Assembly (NCBI GenBank): GCA_000230935.2
Contig: AGIQ01000001.1
Location: 310,001-374,000 of the forward strand
Direction: 5' to 3'
Origin: Mycolicibacterium rhodesiae JS60
Lineage (GTDB): Bacteria > Actinomycetota > Actinomycetes > Mycobacteriales > Mycobacteriaceae
Length of the DNA stretch: 64,000 nt
Position 1 is the stretch's first letter. Each line of letters starts with the position of its first letter. This document shows positions 55,602-64,000 of this stretch, one piece after another. The translations under genes and the position numbers were made by a program. A model generated the notes under the pieces. The model did no database searches. It was not told where the DNA came from and saw only the letters and a program-made list of their open reading frames with translations.

Positions 55602-56735
55602 GTGACGTTCATCAGCATTGGCAAGGCGTTCGGCACCACGGTGTCTGTCGCAGCGGTCGCGGCGTTGACACTGTCCGCCTGCGGTAGCGACAACAACACC
55701 ACGTCGTCGTCGGGTTCGGCCACCGGTGGCGCGGCGGCTGCGGACTGCAGTGGCAAGAAGTCGCTCAAGTCGAGTGGCTCCTCGGCTCAGGCAAATGCCA
55801 TGACGCGTTTTGTCACCGCCTACGAAGCCGCGTGCCCGGGCTACACGCTCAACTACACCTCGAGCGGGTCGGGAGCCGGTGTGTCCGAGTTCCTCGGCGG
55901 CCAGACCGATTTCGGCGGCACCGACTCGCCCCTGAACGCTGACAAGGGTGAGGTGGAGAAGGCCAAGGAGCGGTGCGGCGGCAGCGACGCCTGGAACCTG
56001 CCGTTGGTATTCGGTCCGATCGCGGTCACCTACAACGTGCCGGGCGTCGACGGGATCGCCCTCGACGGACCCACCCTCGGCAAGATCTTCAGCGGCGCCG
56101 TCAAGACCTGGGACGCACCGGAGATCGCCGGTTTGAACGCAGGCAAGACACTTCCGGCCGAGCCGATCAACGTGATCTTCCGCAGCGACGAGTCGGGCAC
56201 CACCGACAACTTCCAGAAGTACCTGAGCGCCGCCGCTGCCGACGCATGGGGCAAGGGTGCCGGCAAGACGTTCAACGGCGGCGTCGGCGAAGGCGCCAAG
56301 GGTAACGAGGGCACATCGGCGGCGATCAAGAGCACCCCGGGATCCATCACCTACAACGAGTGGTCCTACGCCAAGAACCAAGGCCTGCAGATTGCCAACA
56401 TCATCACCTCCGCGGGACCTGATCCGGTGACGTTGAGCGTCGAATCGGTCGGCAAGTCGATCGGTGGCGTGAAGATCAAGGGCCAGGGCAACGACCTGGT
56501 GCTCGACACCTCGTCGTTCTACAAGCCCGCAGAAGCCGGCGCATACCCGATCGTGTTGCCGACATATGAGGTTGTCTGCTCGAAGTATCCGGAAGGCGAC
56601 GTTGCTCCCGCGGTGAAGGCCTTCTTGACCGCGGCGCTGGGCAAGGGCCAGGAGGGCCTGACCGACAACGGTTACATCCCGGTGCCAGACTCCTTCAAGG
56701 GCAAGCTGACCACTGCGATCAACGCCATCTCGTAA
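55602..56735 (+). CDS. pstS: Phosphate ABC transporter substrate-binding lipoprotein PstS
   Basis: 377 residues from GTG 55602, after GTAGGAGCA; earlier in-frame ATGs lie within the Pho-box region. The signal peptide ends in the lipobox TLSAC (Cys about 28), followed by a Ser/Thr/Gly linker. The phosphate-binding pattern [23 protein letters not shown] and [15 protein letters not shown] is intact, as are the conserved Ser, Asp and Arg contacts. It captures phosphate outside the membrane for PstCAB. A 13-bp hairpin follows the gene. Confidence 0.95.
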   Translation: MTFISIGKAFGTTVSVAAVAALTLSACGSDNNTTSSSGSATGGAAAADCSGKKSLKSSGSSAQANAMTRFVTAYEAACPGYTLNYTSSGSGAGVSEFLGGQTDFGGTDSPLNADKGEVEKAKERCGGSDAWNLPLVFGPIAVTYNVPGVDGIALDGPTLGKIFSGAVKTWDAPEIAGLNAGKTLPAEPINVIFRSDESGTTDNFQKYLSAAAADAWGKGAGKTFNGGVGEGAKGNEGTSAAIKSTPGSITYNEWSYAKNQGLQIANIITSAGPDPVTLSVESVGKSIGGVKIKGQGNDLVLDTSSFYKPAEAGAYPIVLPTYEVVCSKYPEGDVAPAVKAFLTAALGKGQEGLTDNGYIPVPDSFKGKLTTAINAIS

Positions 56736-56772
56736 CTTCCACCAGCCGATGACGATCAAGCCAGAACCGACC

Positions 56773-56806
56773 GCTGTGGGCTCGCGAACTTCAGCGAGCC
56801 CACAGC
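56773..56806 (+). promoter_or_regulatory. 13-bp hairpin between pstS and pstC
   Basis: GCTGTGGGCTCGC pairs perfectly with GCGAGCCCACAGC around an 8-base loop. No T-run follows, so it is more likely a transcript-stabilising or partial-termination hairpin that makes pstS mRNA more abundant than pstCAB. It also argues that pstC starts at 56827, after the hairpin. Confidence 0.6.
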
Positions 56807-56826
56807 AGGCGGAGGATACTTCGACC

Positions 56827-57795
56827 ATGACCACGACGCCACCGCCGAAGGCCGGGCTCCGCGCCGGTGGCCGCCGGTGGGGAGACCAGGTTTTTCGGTC
56901 GATTGCCGTCGCCGCGGGGGCCACGATCATCGGCGCGATCGCGCTGATGGCTTTGTTCCTGATCATTCGGGCGCTGCCGTCGCTTCAGGCCAACAAAGCC
57001 AACTTCATCACCAGTTCCGAGTTCAAGACGACCGACTCGGACAACCTGCGGTTCGGTATTGCCGAACTATTCCAGGTCACCGTGTTGAGTTCGATCTTTG
57101 CCCTGGTGATCGCGGTCCCGATTGCAATCGGCATCGCCAGTTTCCTGACAAACTATGCGCCGCGCAGGCTTTCGAAGCCGTTTGCCATCCTCGTCGACCT
57201 GCTCGCCGCTGTGCCATCGATCGTGTTCGGGCTCTGGGGCATCTTTGTCCTGGCGCCGTGGCTGGGACCGATCGCACAATTCCTCAACGACAACCTCGGC
57301 TGGCTCTTCCTGTTCTCCAAAGGCAACGTCTCGCTGGTCGGCGGTGGCACGATCTTCACGGCCGGCGTGGTACTCGCGGTGATGATTCTGCCCATCATCA
57401 CCTCCGTGACGAGGGAGGTGTTCAGCCTCACCCCACGCGGACATGTGGAGGCCGCGCAGGCGCTGGGTGCTACCAAGTGGGAAGTCATCCGGATGACGGT
57501 GTTCCCTTACGGCCGTAGTGGAATGATCGCCGGATCGATGCTCGGCTTGGGTCGGGCACTCGGTGAGACGGTCGCCGTGTTGATCATCCTGCGCTCCGCC
57601 GCACAAGCCGGACACTGGTCGCTGTTCGACGGCGGTTACACGTTTGCGTCCAAGATCGCCTCGGCCGCAGCGGAATTCAGTGCACCATTGCCGACGGGCG
57701 CGTACATCGCCGCCGGTTTCGTCTTGTTCATCTTGACATTCATCGTCAACGCGCTCGCCCGCGCAGCGGCGGGAGGAAGGGTGAGTGGAGGATGA
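56827..57795 (+). CDS. pstC: Phosphate ABC transporter permease PstC
   Basis: 322 residues from ATG 56827 (GGAGG 11 bases upstream); ATG 56749 would translate through the hairpin. Six transmembrane helices are visible. The EAA-type cytoplasmic loop is [37 protein letters not shown] and [12 protein letters not shown] are PstC hallmarks. It pairs with PstA to form the membrane channel. The stop overlaps pstA (ATGA). Confidence 0.95.
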   Translation: MTTTPPPKAGLRAGGRRWGDQVFRSIAVAAGATIIGAIALMALFLIIRALPSLQANKANFITSSEFKTTDSDNLRFGIAELFQVTVLSSIFALVIAVPIAIGIASFLTNYAPRRLSKPFAILVDLLAAVPSIVFGLWGIFVLAPWLGPIAQFLNDNLGWLFLFSKGNVSLVGGGTIFTAGVVLAVMILPIITSVTREVFSLTPRGHVEAAQALGATKWEVIRMTVFPYGRSGMIAGSMLGLGRALGETVAVLIILRSAAQAGHWSLFDGGYTFASKIASAAAEFSAPLPTGAYIAAGFVLFILTFIVNALARAAAGGRVSGG

Positions 57796-58697
57796 CACAA
57801 GCCGCGCTCGATGCACCGATCAAGGGACCCACGTTCCACCCGATCAGTCCCACTCGAAAGTTCAAGAACCGCCTTGCCACAACGTTGTTCGGTCTGTCGT
57901 TCGTGATCGCGATGGTGCCGCTGGTGTGGGTGCTCTACACCGTGTTGGAGCGGGGCTTCAAGGCGGTCGTCACGCCGGAGTGGTGGACCAGGTCGCTGGC
58001 CGGCGTCCTGCCGGATCAGTTCGCCGGCGGCGTCTATCACGCGATCTACGGAACTGTCATTCAAGCCGGGATCGCGGCGGTGATCTCGGTCCCGCTGGGC
58101 ATCATGGCCGCGGTGTACCTCGTGGAGTATGGCACCGGCAGATTCGCCAAGATCACCACGTTCATGGTGGACATCCTGGCTGGTGTCCCCTCGATCGTGG
58201 CAGCACTGTTCATCTTCGCGCTGTGGATCACAACGCTGGGGTTCCCGCAGAGCGCGTTCGCAGTGTCGCTGGCCCTGGTGCTCTTGATGCTGCCGGTCGT
58301 GGTGCGCAACACCGAGGAAATGCTGAAGCTGGTTCCCGACGAATTACGTGAAGCCTCATACGCCCTGGGCGTTCCCAAGTGGAAGACCATCGTGCGGATC
58401 GTCGTGCCGACGGCGCTTCCGGGCATGATCAGCGGCATCCTGCTGGCGCTCGCCAGGGTGATGGGCGAGACGGCGCCCGTCCTGGTGCTGGTCGGCTACG
58501 CGAGGTCGATCAACTTCGATGTGCTCGACGGAAACATGGCCTCGCTGCCGCTGCTGATCTACACCGAGCTCGTCAACCCGGAGGCCGCTGGTCGTTTGCG
58601 GGTGTGGGGTGCGGCGCTCACGCTCATCTTGATCGTGGCCGCGCTCTACATTGCGGCCGCCTTTGTCAACCGATACCTCACGCGCAACCGAGTCTGA
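57792..58697 (+). CDS. pstA: Phosphate ABC transporter permease PstA
   Basis: 301 residues, with six transmembrane helices, the conserved [14 protein letters not shown] and [16 protein letters not shown], and an EAA loop [44 protein letters not shown] is typical of PstA. It forms the transport channel with PstC. The start overlaps the pstC stop by ATGA and pstB follows 16 bp later. Confidence 0.95.
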   Translation: MTQAALDAPIKGPTFHPISPTRKFKNRLATTLFGLSFVIAMVPLVWVLYTVLERGFKAVVTPEWWTRSLAGVLPDQFAGGVYHAIYGTVIQAGIAAVISVPLGIMAAVYLVEYGTGRFAKITTFMVDILAGVPSIVAALFIFALWITTLGFPQSAFAVSLALVLLMLPVVVRNTEEMLKLVPDELREASYALGVPKWKTIVRIVVPTALPGMISGILLALARVMGETAPVLVLVGYARSINFDVLDGNMASLPLLIYTELVNPEAAGRLRVWGAALTLILIVAALYIAAAFVNRYLTRNRV

Positions 58698-58713
58698 GGC
58701 TCAGGGAGAGAAC

Positions 58714-59490
58714 ATGGCCAAGCGAATAGATCTCAAAGACGTCAACATCTACTACGGCTCGTTCCATGCGGTCGCCGATGTATCCCTTGCGGTGCCGCCG
58801 CGTAATGTGACTGCGTTCATCGGCCCGTCGGGCTGCGGTAAGTCGACGGTGCTGCGTTCGTTGAACCGGATGCACGAAGTCATTCCCGGCGGCCGCGTCG
58901 AAGGATCGGTCCTGCTCGACGGCGAGGACATCTACGGTTCCGGTGTCGATCCGGTCAGCGTGCGCAAGACCATCGGCATGGTGTTCCAGCGTCCCAATCC
59001 CTTTCCGACCATGTCCATCAAGGACAATGTCGTCGCCGGTCTCAAACTGCAGGGTGTGCGCAACCGCAAGGTCCTCGACGAGACCGCCGAGCGATCACTC
59101 AAGGGTGCCAACCTCTGGAATGAGGTAAAGGACCGGCTCGACAAGCCGGGCGGTGGCCTCTCTGGTGGTCAGCAGCAGCGGCTGTGTATTGCGCGCGCCA
59201 TCGCCGTGCAACCCGACGTGTTGCTGATGGACGAGCCGTGCTCGGCGCTTGACCCGATCTCGACGCTGGCAATCGAAGACCTGATCTCCGAACTCAAGCA
59301 GGACTTCACGATCGTGATCGTCACGCACAACATGCAGCAGGCCGCGCGCGTGAGCGATCAGACCGCGTTCTTCAACCTGGAAGCCACCGGCAAACCGGGC
59401 CGGCTCGTCGAGGTCGACGACACCGAGAAGATCTTCTCCAACCCCAGCCAGAAAGCTACCGAGGACTACATTTCGGGCCGCTTCGGCTGA
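58714..59490 (+). CDS. pstB: Phosphate ABC transporter ATPase PstB
   Basis: 258 residues, full length. The Walker A motif GPSGCGKST (residues 37-45), signature LSGGQQQR, Walker B VLLMDEP and H-loop VTHNMQQA are all intact. AGEGAG... is followed by the AGGxS-type start ATG. It powers phosphate import. M. tuberculosis has a PstB-type gene (phoT) at this place. The last 25 bases overlap the convergent DUF3349 gene. Confidence 0.95.
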   Translation: MAKRIDLKDVNIYYGSFHAVADVSLAVPPRNVTAFIGPSGCGKSTVLRSLNRMHEVIPGGRVEGSVLLDGEDIYGSGVDPVSVRKTIGMVFQRPNPFPTMSIKDNVVAGLKLQGVRNRKVLDETAERSLKGANLWNEVKDRLDKPGGGLSGGQQQRLCIARAIAVQPDVLLMDEPCSALDPISTLAIEDLISELKQDFTIVIVTHNMQQAARVSDQTAFFNLEATGKPGRLVEVDDTEKIFSNPSQKATEDYISGRFG

Positions 59491-59765
59491 GCCGGCGTTC
59501 TCGGCTCGCCGGCCGTCATTACCTCGACGACCTTGCGAATTTGGTGGTTGGTGGGTAGGCGGTCGGTGATCTTGGTGATCGCTACGGCGATGTCAGCAAG
59601 GTCGGCCGGGTGGTTGCGCAGTTGCTCAAGTACGTGTGCGGTTTGTCGTGGTGTAAGCACGACCGGCCCGGTGAGCGCCACCAGCGGCGAGTAGCCGGTG
59701 TGTGGTGCCTCCTCGGTATAGCCAGCTCGCATCCAGTCGAGGACCGATCGAAACGCCGTCGACAC
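59466..59765 (-). CDS. DUF3349 small protein
   Basis: 99 residues from GTG 59765, preceded by a strong GGAGGAGGG site. The sequence [24 protein letters not shown] and [21 protein letters not shown] matches the mycobacterial DUF3349 family (for example Rv0543c), a small helical fold of unknown function. It converges on pstB with a 25-base overlap. The longer open frame upstream of this start lacks family similarity. Confidence 0.85.
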   Translation of the reverse strand: MSTAFRSVLDWMRAGYTEEAPHTGYSPLVALTGPVVLTPRQTAHVLEQLRNHPADLADIAVAITKITDRLPTNHQIRKVVEVMTAGEPRTPAQPKRPEM

Positions 59766-59829
59766 TACCCTCCTCCGTTGGAACCGCCGGCCGCCCGCTG
59801 GGCCGACCGCCGCACCTGCCCGGGAGCGG

Positions 59830-60507
59830 CTACGCCTGGATGGCAACATCGAGTTCGCCCAACAGGCGGCGTACGCGGCGTTCGATCTCATCGCGGATCG
59901 GCCGCACGCTGTCGACTCCCTGGCCGGCGGGGTCGTCGAGCACCCATTCCTCGTAGCGGCGTCCCGGGAATACCGGGCACGCGTCGCCGCAGCCCATAGT
60001 GACGACCACATCGGCGGCCCGCACAATCTCGTCGGTCCACGGTTTGGGGTATTCAGCGGAGATATCGATGCCGCGTTCGGCCATCGCCTCTACGGCTGCG
60101 GGGTTGACTTCATTCCCGGGCTCTGAGCCGCCAGACCAAGCCACAGCGGCGTCGCCGGCAAGGTAAGCGAAGAACCCCATCGCCATCTGCGAGCGCCCGG
60201 CATTGTGGGTGCACAGGAACAGCACGGTCGGTCTGCCGTCGTGGGAGAGTCCTTCCACCTTTGCGAGCGCCCGAAGTCGCTGCCGGGCAAAGCGTTCGGC
60301 GAGCAGCGGAAGGAAGTTGGGGACGGAGGCACGGGTGGCGAACTGCTCGTAGGACGAATGTAGGAACCGTTCGATGGTCTCCACGCCGAATATGTCGGCG
60401 AACTCGGTCTGCAAATGCGTGGCAGCGGTCTTCAGGGCCAGTCGCTGGTCGATGGACAGATCGGCGCGCAGGTGTCCTGGCGTTTCGGTGGTGACGTGGT
60501 CAGTCAT
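59830..60507 (-). CDS. arsC: Arsenate reductase / low-MW phosphatase-type protein with N-terminal helical domain
   Basis: 225 residues. Residues 1-85 form a three-helix domain. The rest is a low-molecular-weight phosphatase fold with the P-loop CTHNAGRSQ (Cys99 to Arg105, CX5R), GGSEPGNEVNPAAVEAMAERGIDIS, and the catalytic Asp in VLDDPAG. In actinobacteria this type acts as arsenate-mycothiol transferase or mycoredoxin-dependent reductase. It lies 15 bp after the ArsR-ArsC fusion gene on the same strand. Function as arsenate reductase is likely but not proved. Confidence 0.88.
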   Translation of the reverse strand: MTDHVTTETPGHLRADLSIDQRLALKTAATHLQTEFADIFGVETIERFLHSSYEQFATRASVPNFLPLLAERFARQRLRALAKVEGLSHDGRPTVLFLCTHNAGRSQMAMGFFAYLAGDAAVAWSGGSEPGNEVNPAAVEAMAERGIDISAEYPKPWTDEIVRAADVVVTMGCGDACPVFPGRRYEEWVLDDPAGQGVDSVRPIRDEIERRVRRLLGELDVAIQA

Positions 60508-60522
60508 GTTCTGGCTCCGTTG

Positions 60523-61212
60523 CTATTTGGTGTGCACTGCGGGGGCTAGGCGATTGATCCGCTCGGTGAGCTCATCGAAGGCCACGTCGAACGCTTCGGG
60601 GGTTCCGGTGCGCACCGGGTCGGGAATCGACCAGTGGATGCGGCGCGCGTCGGCTGGCAGTTCTTCGTGAGCGTTGTCGCACACGGCGACAACTAGGTCA
60701 CCAGGTTTGACGATGTCATCGATGTGCACCGGGGCGCTGGGCTGCATCGGCAGGTGGTGGCGCTGGGCGGTTTCGATCGCGCCGGGGGCGACCTCGGCTG
60801 CCGGTTGAGTGCCCGCGGATGAGGCCGGTAGAGGGCTTCGTCGATTCCACACCGCCACCGCCAGCTGGCTGCGGGCCGAGTTATGGCTGCACACGAACAC
60901 CACACGGCTGGCTTGCTGACTCGCAGTGGGCACCATCGCTTCCAGTGCCTCGGGGATCAGCCGGAGGTAGGTGCGCCGGCGGTCCCCTTCCGAGCGGCCG
61001 CGCTTTACGACCCCGGCGTGCTCGAGCACCCGCAGGTGGTGGGCCATCAGATTCGACGGTATCGACAGCAGAGCCTGCAATTCCGACGGTGACGCGTCGG
61101 CCAGCAATAGGCGGTCGACGATGGCCAACCGGGCGGGGTCGGCGAGCGCGCCGTGGATAGCCGCACGCCGGATCGAAGCGGAATCCCACTCATTGGTAAT
61201 TGACTCAATCAT
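60523..61212 (-). CDS. ArsR-family regulator fused to an ArsC-type domain
   Basis: 229 residues. Residues about 14-95 are an ArsR winged helix (ALADPARLAIVDRLLLAD, SPSELQALLSIPSNLMAHHLRVLEHAGVV). Residues 103-229 are a low-MW phosphatase/ArsC fold with the P-loop CSHNSARSQ (Cys108-Arg114). The usual ArsR CxCx2C metal site is absent. The regulator may sense arsenate through the fused domain. A 30-bp palindrome covers its start codon. It leads the two-gene operon with the other arsC. Confidence 0.9.
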   Translation of the reverse strand: MIESITNEWDSASIRRAAIHGALADPARLAIVDRLLLADASPSELQALLSIPSNLMAHHLRVLEHAGVVKRGRSEGDRRRTYLRLIPEALEAMVPTASQQASRVVFVCSHNSARSQLAVAVWNRRSPLPASSAGTQPAAEVAPGAIETAQRHHLPMQPSAPVHIDDIVKPGDLVVAVCDNAHEELPADARRIHWSIPDPVRTGTPEAFDVAFDELTERINRLAPAVHTK

Positions 61213-61226
61213 GATTGAGTCAATTA
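61197..61226. promoter_or_regulatory. 30-bp perfect palindrome over the arsR-arsC start
   Basis: Each 15-bp arm is the perfect complement of the other (half-site TAATTGACTCAATCA). It includes the ATG of the ArsR-ArsC gene at 61210-61212. The A/T-rich symmetry is that of an ArsR operator, so the gene is probably autoregulated by occlusion of its own start. Confidence 0.75.
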
Positions 61227-61414
61227 TGATTGAGTGGCGGAGCGGGAGTCAAGTTCTGGATGTGAAGCTTGGCTGCGCAGTATTTCTCGGCCCCGAGGCG
61301 GTATCGGCTGCACGTGTTGCCGCGTGCAGCAACCTCGATCGGTACTGTGAGCAGTCAATTGGATTGCGCCGCAGGGAATCCCGTGCCGCGACGTAGCCGG
61401 CATGGTGCACACCG

Positions 61415-61515
61415 GTGATGACTGGGGTCGGCGAGACCATCGCCGGCGCCAAGATCAGCGGCCAAGGCAACGACATCGTTCTGGACATCCCGTCGATCCG
61501 CAACCCGGGCGAGAA
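61415..61515 (+). pseudogene. Remnant of a pstS gene
   Basis: About 30 codons encode VGETIAGAKISGQGNDIVLD and then IRNPGEK, which align with [20 protein letters not shown] and FYKPAEA of the intact PstS. No start, signal peptide or upstream PstS sequence remains and the frame soon diverges. The rest of the 353-bp stretch 61213-61565 holds only the palindrome, this remnant and the phoY2 terminator, and I see no gene in it. It suggests an earlier second pstS next to phoY2 that was lost. Confidence 0.75.
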
Positions 61516-61520
61516 AGCGA

Positions 61521-61552
61521 ATGGGCTGCCGCGCCGGTGCGCGGCAGCCCAT
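61521..61552 (-). terminator. 14-bp stem terminator of phoY2
   Basis: ATGGGCTGCCGCGC pairs perfectly with GCGCGGCAGCCCAT around a 4-base loop, 14 bases beyond the phoY2 stop on the minus strand. The stem is very strong though no T-run follows. It lies between phoY2 and the pstS remnant. Confidence 0.65.
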
Positions 61553-61565
61553 CCGTCATGCAGGT

Positions 61566-62231
61566 CTAGTACGTCGAGATCTCTTCCTCGTCGGGTAGGT
61601 GGCCGGTGACCTGGAAGATCACTCGCCGAGAGATCTCCACGGCATGGTCGGCGAAGCGCTCGTAGAACCGGCCCAGCAGCGTCACGTCGACCGCGGCGGC
61701 CACTCCGTGCTTCCACTCGCGATCCATCAGCACGGTGAACAGATGCCGATGCAGATCGTCCATCGCGTCGTCTTCCTCGCGGATGCGACGGGCCTTCTCC
61801 GGATCCCGGGACAGCAGGACCTCTTGCGCACTGTTGCCCAATTCGACTGCAACACGACCCATTTCGGCAAAGTAGCCGTTCACTTCCTCGGGCAGCGCGT
61901 GCTGCGGGTGCCGGCGGCGGGCGATCTTGGCGACATGCAGTGCCAGAGCTCCCATCCGGTCGACATCAGCGACGATCTGGATGGAGCTCACGATCGCCCG
62001 CAGATCGCCGGCCACCGGCGCCTGCAGAGCCAGCAGCACGAAGGCCGCTTCCTCGGCACGGGCGCTGGCCGAGGAGATCTGATCGTGGTCGGTGATGACC
62101 TGTTCGGCGAGCACCAGGTCGGCCTGGAGCAGCGCCTGAGTCGCCCGTTCCATCGCGACCCCGGCCAGCCGACACATGTCCGCCAGCTGGTTGGTCAGAG
62201 CATCGAGTTGCTCGTGGTACGCGGTCCGCAT
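61566..62231 (-). CDS. phoY2: Phosphate-system regulatory protein PhoU (PhoY2)
   Basis: 221 residues from ATG 62231 with TGGGAGCT just upstream. It has the two three-helix PhoU repeats, with metal-binding patterns around [21 protein letters not shown] and the [14 protein letters not shown] motif near residue 195. PhoU represses the SenX3-RegX3 response when phosphate is plentiful, by contact with PstB. A direct-repeat Pho-box-like site is 47-65 bp upstream of the start. Confidence 0.95.
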   Translation of the reverse strand: MRTAYHEQLDALTNQLADMCRLAGVAMERATQALLQADLVLAEQVITDHDQISSASARAEEAAFVLLALQAPVAGDLRAIVSSIQIVADVDRMGALALHVAKIARRRHPQHALPEEVNGYFAEMGRVAVELGNSAQEVLLSRDPEKARRIREEDDAMDDLHRHLFTVLMDREWKHGVAAAVDVTLLGRFYERFADHAVEISRRVIFQVTGHLPDEEEISTY

Positions 62232-62277
62232 AGCTCCCACCCTACTTTCTGCTTGTGCGCTCAGTATGTGCAGGCAG

Positions 62278-62296
62278 GGTGAACGAACGGTGAATG
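62278..62296 (-). promoter_or_regulatory. Pho-box-like direct repeat upstream of phoY2
   Basis: On the minus strand the sequence reads ATTCACCGTTCGTTCACC: two TTCACC half-sites with an 11-base period, the same pattern as at pstS. It is in the intergenic region between phoY2 and the LCP gene. It suggests feedback control of phoY2 by the phosphate regulator. Confidence 0.5.
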
Positions 62297-62322
62297 AAAG
62301 CAAACCCCTCGTGCGGGCGGCC

Positions 62323-64000
62323 CTATTCGCAGGTGACGTCGGCTGCGTTGGTGACGGTGAGATCCTCGGGCAATTGGGTAGGGGTGCTGTTGGAGTTGTG
62401 ACTGACGTGAACGCTGACCGTCGATCCGCTCGGCGGCGGGGCACCGACGGCGCTGAAATCGGGGCCGAGAACCACCTGCACGGTGTTCTTCAGGCCGTCC
62501 ACCCGCTCCATCTGCGCGTTCGGGAATGCTGCGGCCACGGTGGCCGCGGCCTGCTCGTTGCCCGCCGAGAACATGACCGTCGTCGAGTTGACGGCGTTGC
62601 CGGTGTAGTCGTCGGGTTGCAGCACGCGGAAACCGTGTTCGCGCAGCGCGGCGGTCGCGGTGGCGCCCAGTCCGTCCTGGCCGGTGGCATTCGAGACCTG
62701 CACGCTGATGTCCTGCGGATCGGTGGTCACCGCGTTGACCAGCTCGGTCTGGGTGGTTTCGGCAGGCTGCTCGGTGGGATTCGGCTTGGCGGCCTGAAGG
62801 GTCTGCTGCGCCGCGGTCAGCGGGCTGGTGGTCGCGTTGGTGTCGTTCTCGCCGGGCAGCGGGTCGTCGTTGATGATCGCGTCGAACAAGCTGCGGATGT
62901 CCTCGGTGCGTGGCGGCTCGTTACCGTCGGCGTCGGTGATCCCGGTGGTCGGAACGGTGACGAAGGTGATCCGGCCCGCGTTGACGCCCTGCAGTGACTG
63001 CCCGAGGTCGACGAGGTCCTTCGTCCGGACGTTGTCCACGTAGCTGTCGCCGATGAACATGTTGACCACGTTGTTGAGCTTGCTGAGGCTGAACAGCGTG
63101 TCCTTGGAGATGATCGAGCGCAGCAGCGAGGACAGGAACAGCTGCTGGCGTTTGATCCGGCCGTAGTCACCGTTGACCTCGGTGGTGACCTGGCGGGCGC
63201 GCACGTAGTTCAGCGCGGTGTGCCCGTCGAGCGTTTGGTGCCCGGCACTGGCGAGCACGGTGCCCAACTCGTAGTCATCCAGCGGGGTGGTGCTGCACAC
63301 GTCGACCCCGCCGAGGGCGTCGACCATCTTGGAGAACCCGGCGAAATCGACCGCCATGAACCGGTTGATCGATAGTCCCGACATCTTCTGGATGACCTTG
63401 ACCAGGCACTTCGGTCCGCCGTATGCGTATGCCGAGTTCAGTTTGGTCTCGGTATACCGGTAGTCGTCACTCATCTCGCCGGTGAACTTGTCGAGAACCG
63501 GACCGTACTTGCCGCTGTCGGGGTCCCAGGCCTGGCAGTAGGCCGGAGTGATCGCCAGGTCCCGGGGGAAGGACACCGCGACGACGCGCTTGCGGTCGGC
63601 TGGGACGTTGACCAGCATGACGGTGTCCGAGCGGGCGCCATAGGCGTCTTCAATGGTGCCGGCACCGATCTCACCATTGGCGCCGGTCCGGGTGTCGACG
63701 CCGACGATCAGGAAGTTCTCGTCGCCGAACTGGGCGTTGGGGTCGACGATGTCGCGCGAATCGGGATCCAGCGCCGCGACGTTGCGCAGCAAGTCGTTCT
63801 TGGTGGACTGCCACTGCCAGGCGCCGCCGGTCAGCACGAGGGCCGACACCGCGAAGATCGCCGCCGCCGACCGGCCGGCCACCAGGACGGGCTTGAGTGC
63901 CGCGGTCTTCGTCTTCTTTTTCTTCGCGCGCTTGGGCGCCTCGGCCGGGTTGGGGTTCGCGACCAGCGGACCCCTGGCGCGGTTGAGTGCCTCGAGGTCG
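62323..64000 (-). CDS. LytR-CpsA-Psr (LCP) family protein, 5' part beyond the window
   Basis: At least 559 residues; the frame stays open to the window edge, so the start is missing. The cytoplasmic N-terminal part is basic ([13 protein letters not shown]), followed by one transmembrane helix. The LCP domain has [56 protein letters not shown] and [11 protein letters not shown], with the Arg and Asp catalytic residues. A LytR_C domain (about residues 400-500) ends the protein. LCP enzymes attach arabinogalactan to peptidoglycan in mycobacteria. It corresponds to Rv0822c. Confidence 0.93.
   Translation of the reverse strand, partial: DLEALNRARGPLVANPNPAEAPKRAKKKKTKTAALKPVLVAGRSAAAIFAVSALVLTGGAWQWQSTKNDLLRNVAALDPDSRDIVDPNAQFGDENFLIVGVDTRTGANGEIGAGTIEDAYGARSDTVMLVNVPADRKRVVAVSFPRDLAITPAYCQAWDPDSGKYGPVLDKFTGEMSDDYRYTETKLNSAYAYGGPKCLVKVIQKMSGLSINRFMAVDFAGFSKMVDALGGVDVCSTTPLDDYELGTVLASAGHQTLDGHTALNYVRARQVTTEVNGDYGRIKRQQLFLSSLLRSIISKDTLFSLSKLNNVVNMFIGDSYVDNVRTKDLVDLGQSLQGVNAGRITFVTVPTTGITDADGNEPPRTEDIRSLFDAIINDDPLPGENDTNATTSPLTAAQQTLQAAKPNPTEQPAETTQTELVNAVTTDPQDISVQVSNATGQDGLGATATAALREHGFRVLQPDDYTGNAVNSTTVMFSAGNEQAAATVAAAFPNAQMERVDGLKNTVQVVLGPDFSAVGAPPPSGSTVSVHVSHNSNSTPTQLPEDLTVTNAADVTCE

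Noticed and set aside
60971..61396. 141-codon open frame on the plus strand near arsR
   Set aside because: Its first half is antisense to the ArsR-ArsC gene and its second half crosses the palindrome; no family pattern or ribosome site was seen.

Overview
The window looks like a chromosomal segment of a rapidly growing mycobacterium (Mycolicibacterium-type). The DNA is GC-rich with many GTG starts and 1-4 base stop/start overlaps. It carries mycobacterial hallmarks: mshD (mycothiol synthesis), glnR, lmeA, phoY2, a DUF3073 protein, a DUF3349 protein, a mycofactocin-type dehydrogenase and many P450s. Much of the backbone follows, from memory, the gene order of M. tuberculosis Rv0772-Rv0822c (purD ... 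purB ... purC, ptrB ... purS-purQ ... encapsulin/Dyp ... purL ... purF-purM ... sseC-cysA-thiX-lmeA-glnR-mshD ... phoY2-lcp). The accessory blocks inserted into this backbone are where the unusual content lies.

Layout. 0-9.8 kb: a helical-repeat secreted protein, small membrane proteins, TetR regulators, a CYP125-like P450, purD, a second P450, an esterase and an SDR. 9.8-13.9 kb: relZ (RNase HII/alarmone synthetase fusion), purB and a TDT-family transporter. 13.9-20.3 kb: a coherent accessory catabolic cluster made of a Rieske oxygenase, two NTF2-fold proteins, a 3Fe-4S-type ferredoxin, a GMC oxidoreductase, an amidohydrolase, a mycofactocin-type SDR and a TetR regulator; a perfect 9-bp inverted repeat sits just upstream of its first gene. 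20.3-28.4 kb: purC, oligopeptidase B, glutathione peroxidase, an SDR, an MBL-fold protein, purS and purQ. 28.4-30 kb: an IS3-family insertion sequence between purQ and the encapsulin gene. 30-46.2 kb: encapsulin with Dyp peroxidase cargo, an M18 aminopeptidase, a CYP138-like P450, an antiporter, purL, purF and purM. 46.2-55.5 kb: folate/one-carbon genes, a candidate free-standing small transcript, two paralogous lipoproteins, the sulfurtransferase (sseC/cysA) operon with a polycysteine leader peptide, thiX, lmeA, glnR and mshD. 55.5-64 kb: pstSCAB, DUF3349, an arsenate-reductase pair, a pstS remnant, phoY2 and a truncated LCP-family gene.

How the genes work together. Eight genes of de novo purine synthesis (purD, B, C, S, Q, L, F, M) are scattered as single genes or pairs, and several have a TANNNT -10 box placed for leaderless or nearly leaderless transcription. 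The pst operon, phoY2 and direct GTTCACC-type repeats next to both form a phosphate-starvation module. The sulfur genes lie behind a peptide ending in a run of six Cys codons, which fits cysteine-responsive attenuation. The arsR-arsC fusion and second arsC form a small arsenate module with no arsenite exporter in view.

Most striking: the Rieske/GMC/mycofactocin-type cluster of unknown substrate; a 48.6-48.8 kb locus with promoter, near-perfect Shine-Dalgarno, 12-codon ORF and strong terminator hairpin; a dispersed 31-bp element read in different frames inside mshD (as a tandem 36-bp insertion) and a P450 gene; and a pstS remnant downstream of the functional pst operon. No rRNA, tRNA or CRISPR array was seen.
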